Shown here piece by piece: positions 1 through 8,244 of a stretch of DNA of 64,000 bases. Position 1 is the first letter of the stretch. Each line of letters opens with the position of its first letter. The stretch is from positions 172,137 to 236,136 of the forward strand of contig JAKSDQ010000251.1 in NCBI GenBank assembly GCA_022360015.1. The letters run 5' to 3'. The notes beneath the pieces are model-generated. The model was given only the letters and a program-made list of their open reading frames with translations. It ran no database searches and was not told the DNA's origin. The position numbers were made by a program, and so were the translations under genes. The DNA is from Cytophagales bacterium. GTDB taxonomy: Bacteria > Bacteroidota > Bacteroidia > Cytophagales > Cyclobacteriaceae.

Positions 1-663
1 AGGGATCCGTCGTTGAGGGTTTTCCTGTTATTGCCCGCTTTGATTTTTGTGGTTATCAATGTTTTTCTTCCATACTTAATCGACAAATATGAGGCAGTCA
101 ATGAATATGTGCCTTACGTATTGATTGTAGCCACTATTGAAAATACACAAATGTTCGGGTTTATTTACAGTATGGTTTTAATTGAGGAAAAGGAAACGGA
201 GGTAGCAAGGGTATATGGCGTTTTGCCTGTATCAAAAATCTGGTTTGTACTGTTCAGGCTTATGATTCCATTTCTGATTACGGTCAGTCTGACCTGGGCC
301 ATATTACTGTTACAACCATTTTATGATTTATCTGTATTTTTAACTTTACTGTTTTCAATATTATCCGGACTCATCGTCCCTGTTTATTGCCTGGGCATTT
401 CCACACTATCGGCCAATAAAATGTCCGGCATGGTTTGGATCAAGATTTTCAACATATTGGTGGTATTACCGGTGATCGCCTTTTTTGTGCCTGACAGTTT
501 TTCTCATTTATTTGGGATGCTTCCCACGCACTGGGCTTTTCAGGGTTTAAACAACGTTATTGAAGGTGAGGCGTTTTTTTTCAATGCATTTATTGCCTTT
601 ATTTACTTTCTTATCTTGACAACATTTACCGTCCGAAAATTCGCCAGTGTCCATTTTACCTGA
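1..663 (+). CDS. ABC transporter permease, 5' end cut by window edge
   Basis: The frame is open from base 1, reading RDPSLRVFLLLP, which looks like the start of the first membrane helix of an ABC-2 type permease. The true start therefore lies just left of the window and the TTG at 13 is probably not the start. About six hydrophobic helices follow. Between helices 2 and 3 is the loop IEEKETEVARVYGVLPVS, typical of small permeases that sit beside a drug- or fluoroquinolone-export type ATPase in Bacteroidota. It would form the membrane channel of an exporter; the ATPase gene is presumably to the left. The substrate cannot be told from sequence. The C-terminus is complete at the TGA at 661-663. 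Confidence 0.75.
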   Translation, partial: RDPSLRVFLLLPALIFVVINVFLPYLIDKYEAVNEYVPYVLIVATIENTQMFGFIYSMVLIEEKETEVARVYGVLPVSKIWFVLFRLMIPFLITVSLTWAILLLQPFYDLSVFLTLLFSILSGLIVPVYCLGISTLSANKMSGMVWIKIFNILVVLPVIAFFVPDSFSHLFGMLPTHWAFQGLNNVIEGEAFFFNAFIAFIYFLILTTFTVRKFASVHFT

Positions 664-693
664 GAAGATAATTTATTTTACAGGCGAAAATGG

Positions 694-780
694 CTGTGCC
701 TCTTCGTGTCTTGATGCCTCCGTGGTGAAAATGATGAACCACAAAGGCACCAAGACACCAAGAATTTTGTCGAAAACGTT
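694..780. repeat. Intergenic palindromic repeat, copy 1
   Basis: This unit of about 87 bases recurs almost exactly at 894-981. It starts CTGTGCCTCTTCGTGTC, turns over around GTGGTGAAAATGATGAACCAC, and returns as GGCACCAAGACACCAAG, so it can fold into an imperfect hairpin with arms of about 25 bases. It ends ATTTTGTCGAAAACGTT. Motifs of this kind (cctttgtggtt / aaccacaaaggcac) are common non-coding palindromes in Bacteroidota and other phyla. A reading frame of 69 codons crosses it but is a by-product of the repeat. Confidence 0.85.
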
Positions 781-893
781 GCACTACAGCCAAGGGACGC
801 TTATGCCTTTCAACCACGAGGGAGCACAAGCAGGACGTGGCTATTGCACTACTTGAGAATTTAGCTGTATTTTCATTCTATCGGGCAAAACCT

Positions 894-981
894 CTGTGCC
901 TCTTCGTGTCTTGATGCCTCCGTGGTGAAAAATGGTGAACCACAAAGGCACCAAGACACCAAGAATTTTGTCGAAAACGTT
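894..981. repeat. Intergenic palindromic repeat, copy 2
   Basis: Copy 2 of the palindromic unit at 694-780. It differs only around the loop (one inserted A and one A-to-G change). The two copies are in direct orientation about 200 bases apart, and each can fold into a hairpin. A more diverged relative lies at 15308-15366. Confidence 0.85.
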
Positions 982-1176
982 TTGCATTGATTTAGTATGT
1001 TCAGTACAAGGTAAGGTACTATTTTCAGTTCATCTGGCAATTATTATCATTTTGACCCTGACTAAAAATCAATAACTTTAACGATCAGTAGGTTTTGAGT
1101 ACAAATCTTGTGACGACAAGAAAAGCTGAAAGACCTCGTTGACTTTGTAACCTGATAAATAAATGAAGCTCACCCC

Positions 1177-2028
1177 ATGAAAAAACTGTACTCCAGGATC
1201 ATCATGTTGTTAGCCTTAACAGGATGTACCAGACCCGAATACCTCATTTTTTCATCTGACCGGGATGGCAATTCGAATATTTATAAAATGAAAAATGATG
1301 GAAGCACCATTGAGCAACTGACTGGTGACGAATGGAAACAATGGTCACCACAGGTAATGAACAAACATGAAATCAGCTTTCTTGCGCTGGAAAATGGGAA
1401 GTTTAAGCGTTACAAACTTCATTTAAAAACCAGGGAGCGACAGGAAATCCGGCAGCCGCAGGCATGCACGCTTAAAGATAAAAACAGTATCCTTTCGCCC
1501 AATGGAAAATGGCAGGCCTACGTTTGCAACGGAGATATTTATTTGTCAGATATGACCTTTGAAAACACCAGGAATTTAACACAAAACATTAGTTCAAGAG
1601 ACTTCAGCCCGGATTGGTTTCCTGATAGCCAACAAATTGCTTTTACCAGCAACCGCGACGGAAACCTTGAAATCTATACCATCAATACAGACGGAACCGG
1701 CCTGAAAAATATCAGCCATTCACCCCACAATGAAGCGGCACCCAAGGTTTCTCCTGACGGCCGGAAAATTCTGTATAGCAGCGACAGGGACGGCAATGGA
1801 AACCGGGAAATCTACCTGCACAATTTGCAATCAGGGGACTTGGAAAACATCACTCAAAGTCATAAATGGGAGCTTTTATCCACCTGGAGTAAAAAAGGGA
1901 AATACATTTATTACAGCAGCAATCAAGATGGAAATTGGGAAATCTATAAGTACGACCTGAAATCGAAGCAGGCCAAAAATATTACCAATAATCCATCATT
2001 TGAAGGGGATCAGCAGGTATTGAGATAG
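1177..2028 (+). CDS. PD40/TolB-like beta-propeller lipoprotein
   Basis: A 283-residue exported lipoprotein: the N-terminus MKKLYSRIIMLLALTGC ends in a lipobox, with Cys17 as the acylated residue. The rest is a WD40-like (PD40) propeller. At least four blades carry the signature SSDRDGNxxIY: FSSDRDGNSNIYKMKNDG near the start, then TSNRDGNLEIYTINTDG, SSDRDGNGNREIY and SSNQDGNWEIYKYD. Such propellers bind proteins or ligands in the periplasm (TolB is the model), but this is too short to be TolB itself and has no partner Tol genes nearby. The EEP hydrolase follows on the same strand after 46 bases. The substrate or partner is unknown. Confidence 0.8.
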   Translation: MKKLYSRIIMLLALTGCTRPEYLIFSSDRDGNSNIYKMKNDGSTIEQLTGDEWKQWSPQVMNKHEISFLALENGKFKRYKLHLKTRERQEIRQPQACTLKDKNSILSPNGKWQAYVCNGDIYLSDMTFENTRNLTQNISSRDFSPDWFPDSQQIAFTSNRDGNLEIYTINTDGTGLKNISHSPHNEAAPKVSPDGRKILYSSDRDGNGNREIYLHNLQSGDLENITQSHKWELLSTWSKKGKYIYYSSNQDGNWEIYKYDLKSKQAKNITNNPSFEGDQQVLR

Positions 2029-2074
2029 GGAAACAGTTACAAATAATTGATCATCAAATAAATATATCGATCGA

Positions 2075-2914
2075 ATGAAAATGCATCGGCTCATTGTATT
2101 TATGATACTGAATATTTCGACTCCGGCACTAAGCCAACACCTAAGTGTGATGACGTACAACATCCGCTATGACAACCCCAACGACGGTGAAAACCGCTGG
2201 GAAGCCAGAAAAGATTTTTTGATCGCACAGATCAAATTCCATGCCCCGGATATTTTTGGAATTCAGGAAGGTTTGGCACACCAGGTGAATTACATAAACA
2301 AAGAACTCGCAGGTTACAAATATGTAGGTGTAGGGCGTGATGACGGCAAGAAGAAGGGAGAATTCAGCGCCATATTCTTCAACGCCAGCAAGTTCAAAAC
2401 CATTGAATCCTCTACATTTTGGCTATCGGATACCCCGGAAAAGATATCAGTGGGCTGGGATGCAGCCCTGGAAAGAATTTGTACCTATGCCCTGTTTGAA
2501 CATTTGGAAACCGGACAAAAAATATGGGTTTTTAACACACACTTTGACCATGTTGGTAAAGAGGCCAGAAAAAACAGCGTCACACTGATTTATGATCGCA
2601 TCGGCAGCCTCAACAAAGATAATCACCCATACATTTTAATGGGGGATCTTAACCTGGAGCCCGGCACTGAGCCAATTCAGTACCTGTCTCAACACCTCGA
2701 TGACACCAAAAAGGTCAGCAAAGAAGTGGTTTTCGGACCGGAAGGGACTTTTAATGGCTTTCAATTCAATAAACCGGTGACCAGACGAATCGATTACATT
2801 TTTACCAGTAAATCCGGTATCGAAGTCCAAAAGTATGCCGTTCTGAGCGATTCTAAAAATCTGAGGTATGCTTCGGATCATTTACCGGTGTATGTGGAAT
2901 TGGTGGTGAAATAA
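2075..2914 (+). CDS. Secreted endonuclease/exonuclease/phosphatase (EEP) family hydrolase
   Basis: A 279-residue protein with a signal peptide (about residues 1-20, ending STPALSQ) followed by a complete EEP (DNase I-like) fold. The catalytic motifs are present in order: TYNIRYDN (metal-site Asn), GIQEG (metal-binding Glu), FNTHFDHVG (His), MGDLNLEPG (Asp/Asn pair), RRIDYIF, and the C-terminal SDHLPV (catalytic His). The family hydrolyses phosphodiesters or phosphomonoesters; secreted Bacteroidota members of this size act on nucleic acids, phosphoinositides or sphingomyelin. The exact substrate cannot be inferred. It may be co-transcribed with the upstream PD40 lipoprotein. Confidence 0.85.
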   Translation: MKMHRLIVFMILNISTPALSQHLSVMTYNIRYDNPNDGENRWEARKDFLIAQIKFHAPDIFGIQEGLAHQVNYINKELAGYKYVGVGRDDGKKKGEFSAIFFNASKFKTIESSTFWLSDTPEKISVGWDAALERICTYALFEHLETGQKIWVFNTHFDHVGKEARKNSVTLIYDRIGSLNKDNHPYILMGDLNLEPGTEPIQYLSQHLDDTKKVSKEVVFGPEGTFNGFQFNKPVTRRIDYIFTSKSGIEVQKYAVLSDSKNLRYASDHLPVYVELVVK

Positions 2915-3306
2915 AGGTGAGCTGGCGCTACTCATACACAGTCGGTGTGCTGGCTGGAATCATTCCTATGTATCCCCTTACTCCGCATGGTATCGAAGAA
3001 GCGGTTATTAACATGAATAAAATTAAGATTATCAAGTAGGTTGAGTTAAAAGGTATTCTTCCTTAACCACCTTTTGGTTCCTCCCCTTCATCTTCCTGCC
3101 AATCGATTTCTTGTTTCTACTTATCTGATAACTTAAGCAGCTTTGCAGTTTCTTTAGTTAGTTTTACTCAACTAAATGGGCCTTCTCCGGATAATAAAAT
3201 CATGAAAAACTTTAATCCCCAGTCGCCAGGATGGATTACCAAGTCAACCAGTCATTATCAGACGAGCGGCAGGGAGCTATCTAAAAAGTAGTAGTCAGAA
3301 CAAAAC
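2915..3306. other. Intergenic stretch, no gene identified
   Basis: Nothing convincing is coded here. A 40-codon frame starting GTG at 2917 and ending TAG at 3039 encodes VGVLAGIIPMYPLTPHG near its start, which resembles no family I know; it could be a gene remnant. The rest has no repeat or strong hairpin that I could find. Confidence 0.4.
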
Positions 3307-3750
3307 TTAACGCCTAAAAATATACCGGGTAATAAAAATCCCCTGGAGGTCGGTCTCTCCTCCGTCACTTTCTACGCCACTCACCACAAACACCAACTCC
3401 CAGCCATTAGCAGCCATTTGACTGAGTTTGGATGAAATTATAGCATCATTAGATGCCACATTTTGGAAATTAATACCAGTGGCACTGAAAAAATTAAGCA
3501 TTTTGGTTTCTTCAATGTTGTCAATTTTCAAATCCCGCCTTTTGACCCGGCCCTGTTCCGTGTCTGTTCCAGCTTTTCGTTCCGTGGTGAATTCCTCAAG
3601 ATTAACATCCTGTTTGTTGCTAATCATGCGTGAGCGACCTATACCCATAGGCACAACGGATTCAATCGTTGTGATAACGGAATACTCCTGACCGTGGGTG
3701 GTAAAGATGCAAGCTACACCCAATACCATAAGTAGAAATGGTTTTTTCAT
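3307..3750 (-). CDS. Small secreted protein, DUF4177-like ending
   Basis: A 147-residue protein with a signal peptide (MKKPFLLMVLGVACIFTTHG then Q) and a mature part of about 125 residues. The C-terminal half carries LSQMAANGWELVFVVSG followed by a strand ending FITRYIFRR. The pattern 'L..ma.nGWELv.v' near a closing beta strand resembles the small DUF4177 fold. The middle is hydrophilic and rich in Arg and Lys. The function is unknown. It is a single-gene unit on the minus strand, 243 bases from the downstream end of the serine hydrolase gene. Confidence 0.6.
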   Translation of the reverse strand: MKKPFLLMVLGVACIFTTHGQEYSVITTIESVVPMGIGRSRMISNKQDVNLEEFTTERKAGTDTEQGRVKRRDLKIDNIEETKMLNFFSATGINFQNVASNDAIISSKLSQMAANGWELVFVVSGVESDGGETDLQGIFITRYIFRR

Positions 3751-3993
3751 AACAAATTTATTTAACTAAAAAATTGATGTGTCTTCGGTTACCTTAGCCA
3801 TTGACAAATACCCTGCCAGAACACTACTCTACCAGCAGCACTATACTCTGAAGTTATGGGATAGGGTAGTTTTTGGGCCAGAGTTGTTTTACTTTTTCAA
3901 TGAGCCTTCACCAAGCTATCCGGTATAATGTGCATGGCCACCGACCGTTTTCTCTGAACTCAAAAGGTATACTGGTTTGACCGGTTGTAATTG

Positions 3994-5697
3994 TCAGTCT
4001 GTGATCCGGGATGGTGTGTTCAGAGAATCCACCTTTCGAAACCACAGGTTTCTAACCCGGCCTGAAGAAACTTTGCAACCGTTAATGAGACCGTCCGAAT
4101 CTCTTGTAAATTCAGCTTGGCCGAAAAACCACACGCTTCCGGAAAACATGTCTTTTTTGACGGGGTTTAATTGGATATTGCTTAAACGATCATGTTGTGC
4201 CATCAGTTTATCACCGACATGAGTAAAGCTGTACGTTGTGGACAGCTCCGGGCTATAAAATTGGCCGGTAAATTCCGCTAAATTTACGGCAGACTTATCA
4301 AATGGTATGGCTCTTGTCGCATCCATGATCTGTCCGTTTTGATGAAGTTTTAATGAGGTAACTTTTCCACTGCTATCCGGAAAAAATGCGATGACTGCCT
4401 CGATGCCTTCAACAGAGAATCTAGTGGTGGATAAAGGTTTTAGCAAAACCTTTTGTTGATTGGTAGCCTGGCCAAATAATTCACCATTATTTGCTGTAAT
4501 ATTAATGGTAAAACCGGGCTGTAATTCATATGCTCCAACATAGGTATTTAACGTCTCCGGATCAACGGAAACGTTTTCATCGGAAGTCTCACCGGTTTTT
4601 GTATCATCGGTTGACTCGGAGACAAATTCGGTTTCAAGATAAATATCAGCAAGTTTATGGGCCAGGATTCCTGCCCTGAAAGAGGCATCATTGCTAAAAA
4701 CAATTACGGCAAAATTCTGATCGGGAAAACGTCCCAGATAGCTGCGATAGCCCGCATCTGCACCACCATGCTGTATTTCATTCAGACCTTTGTACTTACC
4801 GACAAACTGGCCCAGTGCTCCGCCAAATGTTTCCCCATTGTTTAATACAGCCATGGCATTCATTTTATCTATCATTTTAGCGTCTCCGACTTTTAAGGAA
4901 GAAAAATTCATGGCCCAAAGGCTTAGGTCCTCCACAGTGGTAAACAGGCTGGTGGCCCCGACGTTGGCATAGCTCAGCACTCTTTTTTTGTATCCATTAT
5001 TATCTGAATAATAGGAATAAGCCCTGTTTTTTACAATTTTTTCATGATCATCGTAAAAAAGCGTATTGGACATTTTCAAAGGTTTGAAAATGTTTTGATC
5101 AGTGAATGCTGAAAAGGGTTGCCCGGATACCCTCGATACTACTTCTGCCAGTAAGGTAAATCCTGTATTGCAATATAAAAATTCATTGCCAGGGTCAAAA
5201 TTCAACTCCTTTTGCCGGCTCACAAGTTTCAGGATATGTTCTTTGGTGATTACATCGTCGAGCCGCCAGCCGGCCAAAGCCAGCAAATTCCATTGATCCC
5301 TGAGGCCGCTTGTATGGGAAGCGAGGTGTTTTAGCGTGATGACCTTTCCAAAGTCGGGTACTTCCGGGATATATTTTCTGACATCATCTTCTAAAGAAAG
5401 TTTACCTTCTTTCTCTAACAACAGGATTGAAAAAGCAGTAAACTGTTTTGAAACCGAAGCGATATGAAATATGGTGGACGGTGTGACAGGAATATTGTAT
5501 TCCAGGTTAGCGCTGCCATATCCTTTTTTGTATATAATCGATCCGTCTTTTACCACCGCTATTGCTGCTCCTGGTGTTTTGTTACTATTCCAGGCGGCAA
5601 AGAGTTCATCTACTTTGACATTGGTTGTAACCTTGCAGGCATAAAAAAGAAAAGAAAAAAGCAGGGAAACACAAAAACGAATGATTACTGGTTTCAT
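3994..5697 (-). CDS. Serine hydrolase lipoprotein, class C beta-lactamase family
   Basis: A 567-residue lipoprotein with lipobox LFYAC (Cys21). The N-terminal ~350 residues form a serine beta-lactamase/DD-peptidase fold: SVSK (Ser81-Lys84, the SxxK nucleophile motif), YCN in LYCNTGF (the YxN motif) and HGG in QHGGADAGY (in place of K[T/S]G). The C-terminal ~170 residues hold a beta-rich domain of the kind found in many 'beta-lactamase-related serine hydrolases' (start VDPETLNTYVGAYEL). Members are esterases, D-aminopeptidases or transpeptidase relatives, rarely true lactamases. It acts in the periplasm or on the outer-membrane surface. It stands alone on the minus strand; the start at 5697 fits the lipoprotein signal. 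Confidence 0.85.
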   Translation of the reverse strand: MKPVIIRFCVSLLFSFLFYACKVTTNVKVDELFAAWNSNKTPGAAIAVVKDGSIIYKKGYGSANLEYNIPVTPSTIFHIASVSKQFTAFSILLLEKEGKLSLEDDVRKYIPEVPDFGKVITLKHLASHTSGLRDQWNLLALAGWRLDDVITKEHILKLVSRQKELNFDPGNEFLYCNTGFTLLAEVVSRVSGQPFSAFTDQNIFKPLKMSNTLFYDDHEKIVKNRAYSYYSDNNGYKKRVLSYANVGATSLFTTVEDLSLWAMNFSSLKVGDAKMIDKMNAMAVLNNGETFGGALGQFVGKYKGLNEIQHGGADAGYRSYLGRFPDQNFAVIVFSNDASFRAGILAHKLADIYLETEFVSESTDDTKTGETSDENVSVDPETLNTYVGAYELQPGFTINITANNGELFGQATNQQKVLLKPLSTTRFSVEGIEAVIAFFPDSSGKVTSLKLHQNGQIMDATRAIPFDKSAVNLAEFTGQFYSPELSTTYSFTHVGDKLMAQHDRLSNIQLNPVKKDMFSGSVWFFGQAEFTRDSDGLINGCKVSSGRVRNLWFRKVDSLNTPSRITD

Positions 5698-6003
5698 AGT
5701 GGCGCTACCTTATGTTTAACGGCATATGACAACTTACAAATATAAACGGACAAACACAACTGTATACCTGCCTTGGTTCCTGCTGTTACCATCAGATGGC
5801 GTTAAAGCGCACAGGTTCTCTTTTTTAGATTTCAAAGAAAACGCCCATTACATTTCAAATACTTCGATTAAAAAGCAAGGGTGGGTTCCGGGCTAAAATT
5901 TAAGGCAAAAATGATCCAGGCTTCCCTTAAATGATAATTATATCGCTGATTTTCAGTATATTGAGAATTGTGGATATAGCTACAGCCGGTATTCCTAACC
6001 TCA
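5698..6003. other. Intergenic stretch upstream of serine hydrolase
   Basis: About 300 bases between two minus-strand genes. It must hold the promoter of the serine hydrolase and the end of the aspartyl protease transcript. I see no repeat, RNA gene or clear terminator hairpin. Confidence 0.4.
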
Positions 6004-6882
6004 CTATTGAGCAGCACTTTTCTTTAATTTGAAGACGCCGCCATTGGCATTATCGATATATATAAAATAATCCTTAAAAAAACTTATTCCAATTCGCGGT
6101 TGACTTGAAGGGTTAATATTCACATCGACATTTTCAAATACAAATTCCCCCAATCGAATTTCGGGTATTACCCCAACTTTTTCTTGCGTTTTTTGCAATC
6201 CGCCCAGGGTGTATCTGTCCCTTGTATTTTCAGAAAGTTCAACGATTTTAGCCACATCTTCCGCAAACTTCGAGCCTTCCGGTAAATTGAGGGTCGATGA
6301 ACTTCCAAAGTCAATCATCACCTGATATTTCTCGCCATTCATCTCAATAAAAGTAAAGGGTGATCCATCTTTCCTTATTATTTCGATCTCTTTAAAAGAT
6401 TCACCCACTAGGTTTGCATTTGATATTTCAATTTTTTTGCCGGGGTAATTAATAAGCCAATTCGATTTTTTAATAATGGGTTGCCCAATTAATCCTCCGA
6501 AGTTGGGGATTTGTTCTTTGAGTCCAACCAAATCACCATTGAGTGCGTAGGTATCGGTGAATTTTGTGTTTCCAATCCGGATCAATGGCACTACCCCCCG
6601 CCCTAACTTCATTTTCCTTTTTGAAGCGCCTGAATATTTTGATGCTCGCCCTTTCACTGTATCTCTTTGCACCAAACTTAAATCCGCACCGGTATCTAAA
6701 AGGAATTTTTTAGTTTGTCCATCGATATCGACATCAAAGGCTATTACTGATTGATAGGTTTCAAACTCAATTTTAGAATAAAAATATTTGGGTTTGACAT
6801 TTCCTCTTTCCTGTAATTTGGCCACTGAGCATCCTAAATGAGGAAGTAATAAAATTACCAGTATTATTTTTTGATATTTCAT
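6004..6882 (-). CDS. Retropepsin-like aspartyl protease lipoprotein
   Basis: A protein of about 292 residues starting at MKYQKIILVILLLPHLGC, whose lipobox makes Cys18 the lipid anchor; a longer frame upstream to 6978 lacks this sense and is rejected. It has two pepsin-like halves. The first has a canonical DTGAD motif (Asp63). The second has VMIDFGSSSTLNLP, where DFGSS replaces the usual DTGSS. Two-lobed aspartyl proteases of this type are widespread in Bacteroidota and are thought to cut periplasmic or surface proteins. Whether Phe in place of Thr at the second active site allows activity is uncertain. It is a single gene on the minus strand. Confidence 0.8.
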   Translation of the reverse strand: MKYQKIILVILLLPHLGCSVAKLQERGNVKPKYFYSKIEFETYQSVIAFDVDIDGQTKKFLLDTGADLSLVQRDTVKGRASKYSGASKRKMKLGRGVVPLIRIGNTKFTDTYALNGDLVGLKEQIPNFGGLIGQPIIKKSNWLINYPGKKIEISNANLVGESFKEIEIIRKDGSPFTFIEMNGEKYQVMIDFGSSSTLNLPEGSKFAEDVAKIVELSENTRDRYTLGGLQKTQEKVGVIPEIRLGEFVFENVDVNINPSSQPRIGISFFKDYFIYIDNANGGVFKLKKSAAQ

Positions 6883-7126
6883 TGTTAGTTTAACGTTCAC
6901 AACAAACATACATTGGCAAAGCACTGGCCTGACTACATAAAATTTGACTAAATGCCCTTTACCCAATGTAGTTTCCAACCAAAGGCCGCGGAAATTTAAT
7001 AAAAAACTATAATATCCCTTCGACTCCGTACCGGAGAGGTCTAAAATCGTCTTAATGTATTTCTTAAATTAAAAGAATACTGTTATTTTTACTCAGCAAA
7101 GGAGCTTGCAAAGCTTTTGACAAAAC

Positions 7127-8074
7127 ATGGAAGACCTTACTATTGCCGTCGCTCAATTTGAGCCAAAGGACGGAAACAAAGCCTATAATTTGTCGGTAAT
7201 TCATGAACTTGCCCGGCAGGCCAGCCGGAAAGGCGTGGATGTCATTAGTTTCCATGAGATGTCGATAACCGCTTATACATTTTTTAAAAACCTGGACAGG
7301 AATCAGGTGCTGGATTTGGCAGAGGAAGTGCCGGCAGGGGAAAGTTGCCGGCAATTGATCAGCATTTCCGAGGAACATGAAATAGCCATTTTAGCAGGGC
7401 TGGTCGAAGTGGATGGGGACCGGATTTTTAATACCTATATTTGCGTAAATGAAGGCGAAGTAATCGCCAGGTATCGTAAACTCCACCCTTTTATCAGTCC
7501 ATACATGTCAGCGGGTGATGAGTATGTAGTATTTGACCTGAAGGGATGGCAATGTGGCATATTGATTTGTTATGACAACAATGTCATTGAAAATGTCCGG
7601 GCGACCGCGTTGCTGGGCGCGGAAATTATTTTTGCCCCGCATGTTACAGGCTGCACCCCATCATCGATGCCCGGAAGAGGTTATGTAGATGACAGGCTCT
7701 GGCAAAACAGAAAAAAAGACCCTGTTCCACTTAGAATGGAATTTGACGGCCCCAAAGGCCGGGAGTGGCTCCTGAGATGGCTCCCTGCCAGGGCCTACGA
7801 CAATGGGGTATATTACGTTTTCTCCAACCCTGTCGGATATGACGGTGAGCATTTAAAAAACGGGAATTCGTTAATACTTGATCCCTACGGGGAAATTTTA
7901 ACTGAGATCAGGGATTTTGACAACGCCCTGACCATCGCTACTATTACGCATGATAAGTTAAGCCTGGCAGGTGGGTTTCGCTACAAAAACGCGCGAAGAC
8001 CGGAACTCTACAGGGATATAATCGGCGGGGCACATCAATCGGAAACGAAACCGGTTTGGTTGCAGAAAAACTAA
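7127..8074 (+). CDS. Carbon-nitrogen hydrolase (nitrilase superfamily)
   Basis: A 315-residue cytoplasmic amidohydrolase with the full Glu-Lys-Cys triad: Glu44 in FHEMSITAY, Lys118 in YRKLHPF and Cys148 in ILICYDNNV. The superfamily hydrolyses nitriles, amides, carbamoyl groups or transfers acyl groups. An Asp-Asn after the nucleophile and the long insert around residues 180-225 (WQNRKKDPVP...GPKGREWLLRWLPARA) are family-specific features I cannot tie to a known substrate. It is convergent with the Rieske oxygenase gene, 170 bases apart, with an inverted repeat (CTTGCAA/TTGCAAG, 8182-8204) between them. Confidence 0.85.
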   Translation: MEDLTIAVAQFEPKDGNKAYNLSVIHELARQASRKGVDVISFHEMSITAYTFFKNLDRNQVLDLAEEVPAGESCRQLISISEEHEIAILAGLVEVDGDRIFNTYICVNEGEVIARYRKLHPFISPYMSAGDEYVVFDLKGWQCGILICYDNNVIENVRATALLGAEIIFAPHVTGCTPSSMPGRGYVDDRLWQNRKKDPVPLRMEFDGPKGREWLLRWLPARAYDNGVYYVFSNPVGYDGEHLKNGNSLILDPYGEILTEIRDFDNALTIATITHDKLSLAGGFRYKNARRPELYRDIIGGAHQSETKPVWLQKN

Positions 8075-8244
8075 GCCGGACGATTTTTTGAAGCGAACAA
8101 ATTTTTAAAGATTCGTCAGCTAACCTAATGAGCCTGTAACTAAACCGCTAAATCTGAATGACAAGTTTCATTGCACACCAACTTGCAAAATTTGGTATTG
8201 CAAGTAGATGAAAATGCATTGATACGATTACCTGCCCTAAGCCA

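Larger units (their letters stand above)
664..1176. other. Intergenic stretch between permease and PD40 lipoprotein
   Basis: About 510 bases with no believable gene. It holds the two palindromic repeat copies and, between them, a spacer (about 781-890) containing GAGGGAGCACAAGCAGGACG. A similar spacer accompanies the third copy near 15250-15290. The last 180 bases before the lipoprotein are AT-rich and should hold its promoter, but I could not assign -33/-7 elements with confidence. Confidence 0.6.

Noticed and set aside
647..856. A 69-codon plus-strand frame overlapping the end of the ABC permease
   Set aside because: It runs through repeat copy 1 and its spacer; the protein mirrors the repeat and has no other support.
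2917..3039. A 40-codon frame with GTG start after the EEP gene
   Set aside because: Too short and without a family match; mentioned only as a possible remnant.
8182..8204. Inverted repeat CTTGCAA/TTGCAAG between convergent genes
   Set aside because: A seven-base stem with ten-base loop and no T-run; too weak to call a terminator.
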